A stretch of DNA of 23,710 nt from contig CAIMBV010000084.1 in NCBI GenBank assembly GCA_903839355.1, positions 1-23,710 of the forward strand, read 5' to 3'. Below the pieces are notes generated by a model. That model was given only the letters and a program-made list of their open reading frames with translations. It ran no database searches and was not told the origin of the DNA. A program made the position numbers and the translations under genes. The stretch is from an uncultured Actinomycetes bacterium. Lineage in GTDB: Bacteria > Actinomycetota > Actinomycetes > Nanopelagicales > Nanopelagicaceae. Numbering within the stretch: the first letter of the stretch is position 1; each line of letters begins with the position of its first letter. Positions 16,625 through 23,545 of this stretch are shown in pieces.

Positions 16625-17216
16625 TAACTCGATCAAAGTACTTTGAGATGGCGTCTTGATTGTGAGAAATCACCAAGACGCCTTTCTTATTAGTTTTCAA
16701 CTCTTGAATAATTTCTAGGATTACTTCGGTCGAGCGAATATCTTGAGCGCTAAATGGTTCATCGAGCAAGTAATAGTTTGCCTCCTGGCTAAGTGCAAGT
16801 GCCAGACTCACTCTCTCTTGTTGACCGATTGAGAGCTCAGTAACTTTCTTTGAGAGCAATTCTTGTAGACCGAGTTTGGAAACAAATCGCGATGGATCTG
16901 CCACGCGCATCTTCTTGGGAAGCACGTGAAGTATTTCGGCAACAGTGAATGCCAAGGTAAATGATCTCCGTTGTGGTGCAATGGAACGTAACTTGGCTTG
17001 TGCAGGGGCGTTCAGGTTGGCAACGCTCAAACCATCGATCTCAATTGTTCCCGATTGAGGTTGTAGCAATCCCCCGATCAATCCTATAAGCGTGCTCTTG
17101 CCGGTTCCATTAGGCCCAGTAAGAAGTACCGCTTCCCCAGTATCTATGTGTGCACTGAAATCACGAAAGATCTGGTGGCTTCCACGCGAAAAAGAGAGTG
17201 ATGAAATGTTAATCAT
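16611..17216 (-). CDS. hmuV: ABC transporter ATPase of a haem/siderophore importer (HmuV-like)
   Basis: A 201-residue ATPase that would power the importer formed with the upstream permease. Walker A GPNGTGKST is at 34-42, and an altered signature LSIGQQERV at 129-137 replaces LSGGQ. Walker B YLLDEP (149-154) has Asp152 and catalytic Glu153; the switch is His185. At 201 residues it is well below the usual 250-270 of the FecE/HmuV group: the C-terminal extension is missing. I chose ATG at 17216 (MINISSLSFSRG) rather than the longer open frame, because it starts at the first beta strand and overlaps the permease stop by 8 nt, as expected for an operon. The haem assignment comes from the binding protein, not from this subunit. 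Confidence 0.75.
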   Translation of the reverse strand: MINISSLSFSRGSHQIFRDFSAHIDTGEAVLLTGPNGTGKSTLIGLIGGLLQPQSGTIEIDGLSVANLNAPAQAKLRSIAPQRRSFTLAFTVAEILHVLPKKMRVADPSRFVSKLGLQELLSKKVTELSIGQQERVSLALALSQEANYYLLDEPFSAQDIRSTEVILEIIQELKTNKKGVLVISHNQDAISKYFDRVISLA

Positions 17217-18189
17217 GCTGTATCCATGATGCGCGTCGTAGCCGTAGCAGAACAATCAAGGCTGGTGCTCCGAGCAGCGAAGTGAGAAGCCCAAGAGGTA
17301 TCTCATTCGGCTCGAAGAGAGTGCGAGCTAAGAGATCTGCCATAAGCAGGACGATTGCGCCGACCAGCGCACTCAGGGAGAGCATCTTTCGATGGGCTGG
17401 ACCAACAAGAAGGCGGACGATATGAGGGACGAGTAAACCGATAAAGGCGATAGAACCGACGGCGCTTACAGAAGCACCAATGAGGAAGGCGAGTCCGATA
17501 ATTGCGTACAGCCGTAAGCGTTTTGGGTTCACGCCCATGTAATGCGATGAACTCTCACCGAGCGAGTAAATATCTAATCTGCGTGAGACCAAGAAAGAGA
17601 TAATGATTCCAACTTCGATATATGGGGCGATCATTCCTACCGTTGAATTATTTAACAGCGTTAAAGATCCAAAATCCCAGAAAGTAATGGATTGAATCCC
17701 AGGCTTCGGTGACATCGAAATTAAGAGGCCAGCAATCGAAGTTAATATTGCAGAGATCGCAATACCAGTAAGCAGAAAGCCGAAACCTTTATTTGGCGCC
17801 AACCATTGGACGAGAAGCGCTGTTAGTGCAGCCGCTAGAACGGCGCTACCGATATTTGCTCTCGTTCCATAGATAGATGCACCTGAAGCAATCAGGGCAA
17901 TCGTTCCTAGAGTTGCACCACTGGATAACCCTATGAGCGTCGGTTCGGCGAGTGGGTTGCGGAAAATTCCCTGCGCAACCGCACCAGCTACTCCAAGACC
18001 CGCGCCAATAATTACCGCTCCAAGCGCTCGGGGAAATCGCACCTGCCACACGGTTGTTGCGTCAATGTTGTGTTTGCCTATGAGTGAGAGAACCGATTGA
18101 TGTAACTGAACGATTCCAATATCGAGTGAGAGCCAGAAGAGAAATAGAAGAAGGATTAATCCACTGCTATAGATCGCTACCTTCTTCAC
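17209..18189 (-). CDS. hmuU: FecCD/BtuC-type permease of a haem importer (HmuU-like)
   Basis: A 326-residue permease of the FecCD family, about ten helices, forming the dimeric membrane channel of a type II importer for haem, siderophores or cobalamin. Family motifs are present: VRFPRALGAVIIGAGLGVAG, QGIFRNPLAEPTLIGLSSG, and near the end VPHIVRLLVGPAHRKMLSLSAL (each in sequence order, interrupted here only by the quoting). EIPLGLLTSLLGAPAL closes the domain. The GTG start at 18189 shares the GTGA overlap with the stop of the upstream binding protein (18186-18189). The permease stop in turn overlaps hmuV. Tight overlaps show one transcription unit, hmuT-hmuU-hmuV. Confidence 0.87.
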   Translation of the reverse strand: MKKVAIYSSGLILLLFLFWLSLDIGIVQLHQSVLSLIGKHNIDATTVWQVRFPRALGAVIIGAGLGVAGAVAQGIFRNPLAEPTLIGLSSGATLGTIALIASGASIYGTRANIGSAVLAAALTALLVQWLAPNKGFGFLLTGIAISAILTSIAGLLISMSPKPGIQSITFWDFGSLTLLNNSTVGMIAPYIEVGIIISFLVSRRLDIYSLGESSSHYMGVNPKRLRLYAIIGLAFLIGASVSAVGSIAFIGLLVPHIVRLLVGPAHRKMLSLSALVGAIVLLMADLLARTLFEPNEIPLGLLTSLLGAPALIVLLRLRRASWIQHD

Positions 18190-19088
18190 AATTTAGCCGC
18201 CGCAATTATGAGTGGACGCAACTGTTGTGCCATTGGAATTGTGCGCGGCCCAAAGGAGAGCAAGAGAGAGTCATCTACTGTGACCACTCTTCGATGTTGT
18301 CCAGCTGGAGTCTCGGCGATTCCAGGAAGTTGAACAAGTCCAGATATTCCTCCCACGGAAGCCAGCCCCTTAGTCATGAGCAGTAATACATCCGGCTGTA
18401 ATTTGATCAGCTCTTCTGCAGTGAGCGCATTAAAAGGATTCTTCAAGTTAGCCGCCCCGACATCGGTAAATCCTTCGGCCTGAAGAATTGAGTCTGCTCC
18501 AGAACCAGGACCACCGATGAGATAAATTGAAGCTGTACCTCGAACATAAAGAAAGGCCACCTTGATACCAGTCTTTGGCGCTTTGAGCGATGTCACTTGA
18601 GCCTCAAGCGCTCTTCCCGCTTTAGGTGTCCCCAGTACCTGAGCGATCGTGCTCTCCTTTGCAGTTATATCTGCCAATGTGAAAGCACTTGGGATCATTA
18701 CTAATTTCACCTTTGCCGCTTTTAGAGTTGCTAGCGCCGTAGAAGGTGAGGTGTTTGAATCAATGAGTACTAGATCGGGGTGCTGCCCTAGGACTGCCTC
18801 TGCAGACACCTGCATCGCCGACTCATCGATTGGTATTGCCTTTAACTCTGGCATTGTGGAGGCAACATCGCGTCCTACTAAAATAGATTTGTAACCTAAC
18901 GCAGCGACAATCTCCGCCGATCCATTTGCCAAGGCAACCACTCGCTTGTATCGAGGAACTTCACCGCTATGAACAATTGGCAATGAGATTTGCGTTGCAC
19001 TTATATCTGACACCGCTGCGTAAGCTGTAGGTGAAAATGTGGTCAAAAGCAGGCATGCCACGCCTAACGCAACCGCTCGTGACTTCAT
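18186..19088 (-). CDS. hmuT: Periplasmic-binding-type haem-binding protein (HmuT-like)
   Basis: A 300-residue extracellular solute-binding protein of the helical-backbone (PF01497-type) group that should deliver ligand to the HmuU/HmuV importer. PRYKRVVALANGSAEIVAALGY opens the first lobe. LLLMTKGLASVGGISGL followed by LPGIAETPAGQHRRVV and, near the end, LSFGPRT are typical of HmuT haem-binding proteins rather than ferrichrome or B12 proteins. The signal peptide has a probable signal peptidase I site at AYA-AV (about 26). The only Cys near the start (residue 12) does not fit a lipobox, so the protein lacks the lipid anchor usual in monoderm bacteria. I chose ATG at 19088; the longer frame adds residues before the signal. 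TAACAAT lies 6-7 nt upstream, so it may be leaderless. Confidence 0.8.
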   Translation of the reverse strand: MKSRAVALGVACLLLTTFSPTAYAAVSDISATQISLPIVHSGEVPRYKRVVALANGSAEIVAALGYKSILVGRDVASTMPELKAIPIDESAMQVSAEAVLGQHPDLVLIDSNTSPSTALATLKAAKVKLVMIPSAFTLADITAKESTIAQVLGTPKAGRALEAQVTSLKAPKTGIKVAFLYVRGTASIYLIGGPGSGADSILQAEGFTDVGAANLKNPFNALTAEELIKLQPDVLLLMTKGLASVGGISGLVQLPGIAETPAGQHRRVVTVDDSLLLSFGPRTIPMAQQLRPLIIAAAKL

Positions 19089-19111
19089 CCGCGTATTGTT
19101 ACATCTCCTTT

Positions 19112-19138
19112 TCCGACATGGGTGGTTCACCTGTCGGA
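19112..19138. promoter_or_regulatory. Candidate operator between hmuT and the divergent secreted protein genes
   Basis: TCCGACA (19112-19118) is mirrored by TGTCGGA (19132-19138), and inside it GGTG (19121-19124) is mirrored by CACC (19128-19131). The arms match over 11 positions apart from a 2-nt bulge. If both divergent messages are leaderless, this covers the -35 region of hmuT and the upstream edge of the other promoter. Likely bound by a dimeric regulator; which one is unknown. Confidence 0.55.
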
Positions 19139-19171
19139 GCGAAAATCGTCCACTTCTTCTACATTATCGCC

Positions 19172-19648
19172 ATGAAACTCAAGGTCGGTGCCTTACTAGG
19201 TCTCCTACTCATGCTTGGTGGAACTCCAGCTTTTGCAGCAACAGGTCAACACGGAGAGGTTCTGACGGCGGTTCCAACATCTGGAATCAAGTCAGGTCAG
19301 ATCATCAGTGTGAGTGGCAAGAACTTTGATACCACAGTTGGAATCTACGTTGAGATGTGCCAAATAGTTCCCACCGGGACTCTTCCTGAGGTATGCGGGG
19401 GCGGAGTGAACATGACAGGGGCAAGCGCCGCCTCTTTCTGGATCTCCTCTAACCCACCTAGCTACGGCAAGAACTTAGCTATTCCATTTAAAGCTGGGGG
19501 TACTTTCAAAGTTGGACTCAAAGTCCAGCCACTCATTGGAAAAGTCGATTGCCGCAAAGTGCAATGTGCCATCTATGTGCGAGCAGATCACACTCGAACT
19601 CAAGATCGCACCCACGATATAAAGATTCCGATTTCATTTGCCAAGTAA
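19172..19648 (+). CDS. Secreted neocarzinostatin-like four-cysteine protein 1
   Basis: A 158-residue protein with a signal peptide (cleavage near AFA-A, residue 22-23) and a mature beta-rich domain. TAVPTSGIKSGQIISVSG is like the first strands of the neocarzinostatin fold (SxGLxDGxxVxVxG). Cys63, Cys75, Cys127 and Cys132 match that fold's two disulfides; the second pair has the same C-x4-C spacing, in VDCRKVQC, and is followed by a terminal IPISF strand. It is clearly homologous to the next protein. There is no membrane anchor. I chose ATG at 19172 (MKLKVG); TACATT (19160-19165) is 6 nt upstream, so it is probably leaderless. Position opposite hmuTUV suggests a role in binding haem or another ligand outside the cell; inferred. 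Confidence 0.72.
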   Translation: MKLKVGALLGLLLMLGGTPAFAATGQHGEVLTAVPTSGIKSGQIISVSGKNFDTTVGIYVEMCQIVPTGTLPEVCGGGVNMTGASAASFWISSNPPSYGKNLAIPFKAGGTFKVGLKVQPLIGKVDCRKVQCAIYVRADHTRTQDRTHDIKIPISFAK

Positions 19649-19676
19649 GCCCTTACAAATAAGAAAAGAGAAAAAA

Positions 19677-20117
19677 ATGAGAAAGAAGCTCATAGCAGCC
19701 GCCGCGGTCGCTCTCGTTGTGATGGCAGCACCGCTTGCCAACGCTAAGGCGATCGTGACTGTAACCCCAAGTAAGAATTTGCCACAGAAGGGTGCCGTGG
19801 TCACATTTAAATTTGCCAAGATGCCAGCGAAGAATGGCCTCTATGCTGAGGAGTGCATGGCCCCTGCAACTAAAGGCGCTACTCCAACAGTCTGTGATTC
19901 AGACCAGAAAGTTCAGGCCTGGGTGTCAACAGTAAAGGCTGATCTTGCGCAAGGAGCTACCTCAGCGAAGGGCAAAGTTACCTTCAAGCCAGTCCCCTAC
20001 TTCACTAACGGAGATTGCGTCCACACGACTTGCGTCTTCTTCATTACCAACGATCACAATGCCGCTGGTGATAAGTCTCAAGATCAAACGATTCCGTTTA
20101 CCTTCTCAAATAAATAA
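19677..20117 (+). CDS. Secreted neocarzinostatin-like four-cysteine protein 2
   Basis: A 146-residue protein, 28 nt after the first and homologous to it. The signal peptide ends near ANA-K (residue 23). Cys60, Cys73, Cys114 and Cys119 align with those of protein 1. Shared landmarks are (I/L)Y.E.C, P.VC, a Trp about ten residues on, DC...C, a DH pair (126-127) followed by spaced Asp residues, and a closing IPFTF strand. The ATG at 19677 follows an A/G-rich run (AAGAAAAGAG) acting as a weak ribosome site, so it is probably translated from the same message. The two copies have diverged considerably in sequence, so duplication is old. Ligand unknown. Confidence 0.72.
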   Translation: MRKKLIAAAAVALVVMAAPLANAKAIVTVTPSKNLPQKGAVVTFKFAKMPAKNGLYAEECMAPATKGATPTVCDSDQKVQAWVSTVKADLAQGATSAKGKVTFKPVPYFTNGDCVHTTCVFFITNDHNAAGDKSQDQTIPFTFSNK

Positions 20118-20137
20118 CCAAATAACTAGATGAGTAA

Positions 20138-20725
20138 TTAGTTTTTCGGCAGAGCTCGAAGTCCAGCTAGCGCGAAAGCAACAGCGCTCTGGATTTCGAG
20201 CTCTGCATCATTACCGGCATCTATTCGAATTGATGCCGCATCTGTAACACTTGATAAAAGCGCTGCGGCTACTCTTACATCTGCAACTCCGGTTTGCGAT
20301 AGAGCCTCTTGAAGCGGCGCCATCATTCGGCGGTGACCCAAAAGAATTTCATCTTTACGGGCATCGGGAGTAGTTATTGTGTTGAGAGACTTGACCAACA
20401 TATGCCTGCCATCTGCAACGTAGCGCAGACTCTCCGATATCCAAAGTTCAATTCGCTCAAATGGATCTTGCGTACCTTTTGTCGCCGTTGCCAAGCGTTG
20501 GGTGTAGTAGTCAAGCTCTTCTAAAACTAAATCGGCAACAAGATCCGCGCTGGATGCAAAATATTCGTAGATAGAACTTCGAGCTAATCCCGCCTTGGCT
20601 GCAACTGCTGCAACAGTTATCGACTCAGCTCCGGTTGCCAAGGCTAACTCCATGGCGGCATCCATTAACTGCTGGCGGCGCAACTCACGGTGAAGGACAA
20701 CTGTAGGTGCTTGGATCTTTGGCAT
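20138..20725 (-). CDS. TetR-family transcriptional regulator
   Basis: A 195-residue repressor-type protein. The N-terminal helix-turn-helix spans about residues 17-60: RRQQLMDAAMELALATG, ITVAAVAAKAGLARSSIYEYF. The C-terminal ligand-binding and dimer domain is helical (about 65-190). It is divergent from the azoreductase gene, and a perfect 24-bp palindrome lies in the gap, so autoregulation and control of azoR are the simple model. The ATG at 20725 fits the usual distance to the HTH. Inducer unknown, perhaps a quinone, azo or other redox-active compound given the partner. Confidence 0.9.
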   Translation of the reverse strand: MPKIQAPTVVLHRELRRQQLMDAAMELALATGAESITVAAVAAKAGLARSSIYEYFASSADLVADLVLEELDYYTQRLATATKGTQDPFERIELWISESLRYVADGRHMLVKSLNTITTPDARKDEILLGHRRMMAPLQEALSQTGVADVRVAAALLSSVTDAASIRIDAGNDAELEIQSAVAFALAGLRALPKN

Positions 20726-20758
20726 AAGAGAGCAAGTATCTCACTTTTTTCAAATGGC

Positions 20759-20782
20759 GAGTAGTTGAAACTTCAACTACTC
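20759..20782. promoter_or_regulatory. Perfect 24-bp palindrome, probable TetR operator
   Basis: GAGTAGTTGAA (20759-20769) and its exact complement TTCAACTACTC (20772-20782) flank AC. It lies in the 89-bp gap between the divergent TetR and azoreductase genes, a standard place for a TetR-family operator. Confidence 0.75.
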
Positions 20783-20814
20783 TGAGGACCAACCAACTAT
20801 TAGTAAGGTTCATA

Positions 20815-21423
20815 ATGTCTGATCTATTGCACCTAGAAGTAAGCCCATTAGGGGAGTATTCGATTTCACGCTCAATTTCTAAAGAGTTTCTGGAAGCTTT
20901 TGTTGCTCAAAATCCGGGTGCGGTCATTGTTAGCCGTGACCTGGCTAAGGACCCAATTCCCCATCTTGATGGCGAGACGCTCATGGCGGGGCGAACTGCA
21001 GAGGCTGATCGATCAGCCTCTGCGCAGGCCAAGCATGAGTATCGCCTGGGCTTAGCGCAGGAGGTTAATGAGGCTAAACACATCTTGATATCTACGCCTA
21101 TGTGGAACTTCACGGTTCCTTCCGTGCTTAAGGCGTGGGTTGATCAGATAATCATTACCGGTTTTACGAAAGTTAAAGGCAAGGTCACGCTCATAATCTC
21201 TCAAGGTGGCTCATATGCTCCAGGTGCACCACGTGCTGGATGGGACTGGGAAACGGGATACCTGAAGCAGGTCTTTGAATCACTTGGTGCAACAGATGTC
21301 ACCATTATTTTATCTGAGTTTGGATTGGCTGGAATAGTTCCTGCTCTTGCGGATTTCATCGATCGAAAAAATGAATCGATAGCTGCTGCAAAAGTGACAG
21401 CTAGGGTACGAGCCAGCGCTTAA
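20815..21423 (+). CDS. azoR: FMN-dependent NADH-azoreductase / quinone reductase
   Basis: A 202-residue flavodoxin-fold reductase that uses FMN and NAD(P)H to reduce quinones and azo compounds by two electrons; cytoplasmic homodimer in the family. The phosphate-binding loop is EVSPLGEYSISRSI (residues 8-21). The second FMN-contacting motif TPMWNFTVPSVLKAWVDQI (about 93-111) is the AzoR form of PMYNFxIPxxLKxWID. ISQGGSYAPG (about 127-136) is the third conserved loop. The ATG at 20815 is preceded by AAGG (20805-20808). Likely repressed by the divergent TetR protein. The stop overlaps that of the convergent transporter (21420-21423). Confidence 0.9.
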   Translation: MSDLLHLEVSPLGEYSISRSISKEFLEAFVAQNPGAVIVSRDLAKDPIPHLDGETLMAGRTAEADRSASAQAKHEYRLGLAQEVNEAKHILISTPMWNFTVPSVLKAWVDQIIITGFTKVKGKVTLIISQGGSYAPGAPRAGWDWETGYLKQVFESLGATDVTIILSEFGLAGIVPALADFIDRKNESIAAAKVTARVRASA

Positions 21424-22349
21424 GAAGCTACGCGCTTTCGATTACTAAAGATTCTAGAAGAGACAACCGCGCACAAGGTCATTGCTGTTCCTGTAACAAG
21501 GTATGCACTGACCTTGGTGTGAGCAGCAGGTGCCAACCAGTCCAGAGTTAGTGCGCCGATCAATTGACCGGTGACGCTAAATAAAATGAAGTTCAAGATA
21601 CCTAAGTGCTTAACCGTATATGCGCTCACCGCGATAAAGACAACACCGATTGGTCCACCCAGATAAACCAATAGCCCATGGGGAAGATGACCAATAGATC
21701 CACCTCTTATCAAATTGACAATCAATGCGATTGTTAAGACAAAGAAACCCATTAAGAAATTGACAAATGTCGTAGCTAGTGGCCTTGTTGAAACTACATT
21801 CATTCTGCCGTTAAGAGCTTGCTGAAAGGCAATAACAATTCCAACAAGAATAGCGAAGAATATGGGAGCTACTTTAAATGTGGCACTTTGTAACTGTGGC
21901 CAAACTGCGACTGTAACTGAAGCTAGTGTGATGACCGCGGTAATTGCTCTGATCAATGTAACGCGATGTTTTCCGGAGGGAGATAGTCCAATGAAATCAA
22001 CGAGCATTGAAGATGCAGTTTGACCACCAACGGTGCAGATCGTAAAGATGGCGACACCGATCACAGGCACCACGCTACTTTGGATGGCGACGAAGAAACC
22101 GCCCCCCATTCCGCCGATGATCTCCCATGGCTTCAATTTCCTAGATTTTAGGTTGCTCCATATGCGGATTAGCCCAAGACGATCTGGCTTGTTAAAGAGA
22201 CAGGCAGCGATCACAAAGATCCAACCTGTTCCAAATGAGATGAGGGCCGCAGCGATTCCGTTGTGAATATCGGTGGAGAGTTGTCCATTGAGTCTTGACT
22301 GAACGGCTGTAAGAGCTCCAACAACAATAGCTAAGACTGCAAATAACAT
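21420..22349 (-). CDS. DMT-superfamily transporter, YdcZ (DUF606) type
   Basis: A 309-residue inner-membrane protein with about ten helices arranged as two homologous halves. Each half starts with a (A/V)..(Q/G)xxLNG(Q/R) motif: AVQSRLNGQLS (about 15-25) and AFQQALNGRMN (about 173-183). This is the duplicated YdcZ family of the drug/metabolite transporter superfamily; the substrate is unknown for the family. The ATG at 22349 lies 8 nt after the stop of the LCP gene on the same strand, so the two are probably one transcription unit. No strong Shine-Dalgarno is seen. Confidence 0.85.
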   Translation of the reverse strand: MLFAVLAIVVGALTAVQSRLNGQLSTDIHNGIAAALISFGTGWIFVIAACLFNKPDRLGLIRIWSNLKSRKLKPWEIIGGMGGGFFVAIQSSVVPVIGVAIFTICTVGGQTASSMLVDFIGLSPSGKHRVTLIRAITAVITLASVTVAVWPQLQSATFKVAPIFFAILVGIVIAFQQALNGRMNVVSTRPLATTFVNFLMGFFVLTIALIVNLIRGGSIGHLPHGLLVYLGGPIGVVFIAVSAYTVKHLGILNFILFSVTGQLIGALTLDWLAPAAHTKVSAYLVTGTAMTLCAVVSSRIFSNRKRVAS

Positions 22350-22357
22350 GAAAGTCT

Positions 22358-23515
22358 TTAGTTAACGCAGGGAATTCCAGAGCCCTGCACTGCCGTCCCG
22401 TTTGCTAAGTGAGCAAAATTAAATTTGGTGGCGGTAGGTTTTGGAGTCGCGCTTGGTTTGGTACTTGCACCAGGAGCAGGTGAGGCAGTTACTTTTGGTG
22501 CAGGATAGAAGAGATCATGAACAAACTTACGAACTGTTGGGATGTCGATGATATTTACATCCTGGCCATTGCGAAGGGCATAACCCTCGATAGGAAGAGT
22601 GTAAAACTTGATGTGGCCACCGGTGAGCGCCTTTGCTTGAGGAAGGAAACCTAGAACATCCCAACCTGAATCAATCACCACATCTTTCTTGGCGACGGTC
22701 AGCAACGATTGCAATTTTCCGAGATCGCCAAAGATTCCTTGACTACGGAACTTGGTGATCACTCCTGTGATGAATGCCTGCTGACGATGGGTGCGATCGA
22801 GATCGCCATTAGGTAATCCGTGACGTTGACGCACAAATTCCAGCGCTTGAACTCCAGTTATGGTTTGTAACCCAGCCGGGAAAACAGCTCCAGAGTATTG
22901 CGAATCATTGACCGCATGACGCAAGCAGACTTGGATTCCACCCAGCGCAGTAGCAAGGTCATAGAAACCAACTAAGTTGACCTCGGCAAAATGGTCGATG
23001 GGAACGCCGAGTAATGAGGTGATAGTCGAGATAGTTGCAGCGCGACCCGCATCTCGGCTCTCCTTCTCTCGCAGAGGATTTGGCACACCTTTTTTAATGA
23101 GGGCATTTTCAGAGTTGTATTTTGCGAGCCCGTAAGCCTCTTTAATTTTCTGCATGCCCCATCCAGCTACCGCCACGTAATCATCACGTGGGATCGAGAT
23201 AGCTACCGCGTTTTTATCGTTGGCAGGGATGTGGATCAAGATCATTGTGTTGGTGTTATAACCACCGACCGATGAGCTGGAGCCGACGTGCATGAGATCT
23301 AGGAGTTTGCGAGGCAGATCGTTTCCGTTGTTATCGCGTCTGGAATCCAACCCAAGAAGCAGAATATTTGTATCCCCACCAGTGGACTGCTTATCTCCTT
23401 TGAGAACGTTGGAGCGGGGGATGGCACTTCCGGCAGTCTTGTCGAAGAAGTAAAAGGTGAAGGAGAGGAGGGTAATCGCGATAGAAATCGTCGCCATTAC
23501 TTTCCTCGAGTGCAT
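22358..23515 (-). CDS. LCP (LytR-CpsA-Psr) family cell-wall glycopolymer ligase
   Basis: A 385-residue membrane-anchored enzyme that transfers lipid-linked glycopolymers to peptidoglycan on the outer face of the membrane. One N-terminal helix (about 7-23) is followed by an extracellular LCP domain from TNILLLGLDSRRD (49-61). GYNTNTMILIHI (85-96) and ISIPRDDYV (107-115) supply the conserved Asp/Arg residues that hold the phosphate, and FVRQRHGLPNGDLDR (227-241) closes the active site. The C-terminus is a short Pro/Thr/Lys linker and a small tail with one Cys. I chose ATG at 23515 (MHSRKVM): minus-strand TAAGAT (23523-23528) lies 7 nt upstream, and the longer frame would overlap the divergent gene. 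Confidence 0.9.
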   Translation of the reverse strand: MHSRKVMATISIAITLLSFTFYFFDKTAGSAIPRSNVLKGDKQSTGGDTNILLLGLDSRRDNNGNDLPRKLLDLMHVGSSSSVGGYNTNTMILIHIPANDKNAVAISIPRDDYVAVAGWGMQKIKEAYGLAKYNSENALIKKGVPNPLREKESRDAGRAATISTITSLLGVPIDHFAEVNLVGFYDLATALGGIQVCLRHAVNDSQYSGAVFPAGLQTITGVQALEFVRQRHGLPNGDLDRTHRQQAFITGVITKFRSQGIFGDLGKLQSLLTVAKKDVVIDSGWDVLGFLPQAKALTGGHIKFYTLPIEGYALRNGQDVNIIDIPTVRKFVHDLFYPAPKVTASPAPGASTKPSATPKPTATKFNFAHLANGTAVQGSGIPCVN

Positions 23516-23522
23516 GGCGGGA

Positions 23523-23539
23523 ATCTTACCGACTAGAGT
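23523..23539. promoter_or_regulatory. Back-to-back -10-like boxes of two divergent leaderless genes
   Basis: TAAGAT on the minus strand (23523-23528) ends 7 nt from the LCP start. TAGAGT on the plus strand (23534-23539) ends 6 nt from the start at 23546. Only 5 bp separate them. Confidence 0.45.
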
Positions 23540-23545
23540 CTTGGC

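Noticed and set aside
20122..20146. AACTA...TAGTT followed by T run between protein 2 and the TetR gene, considered as a terminator.
   Set aside because: Only five A/T-rich pairs around a ten-base loop; too weak to list as a feature.
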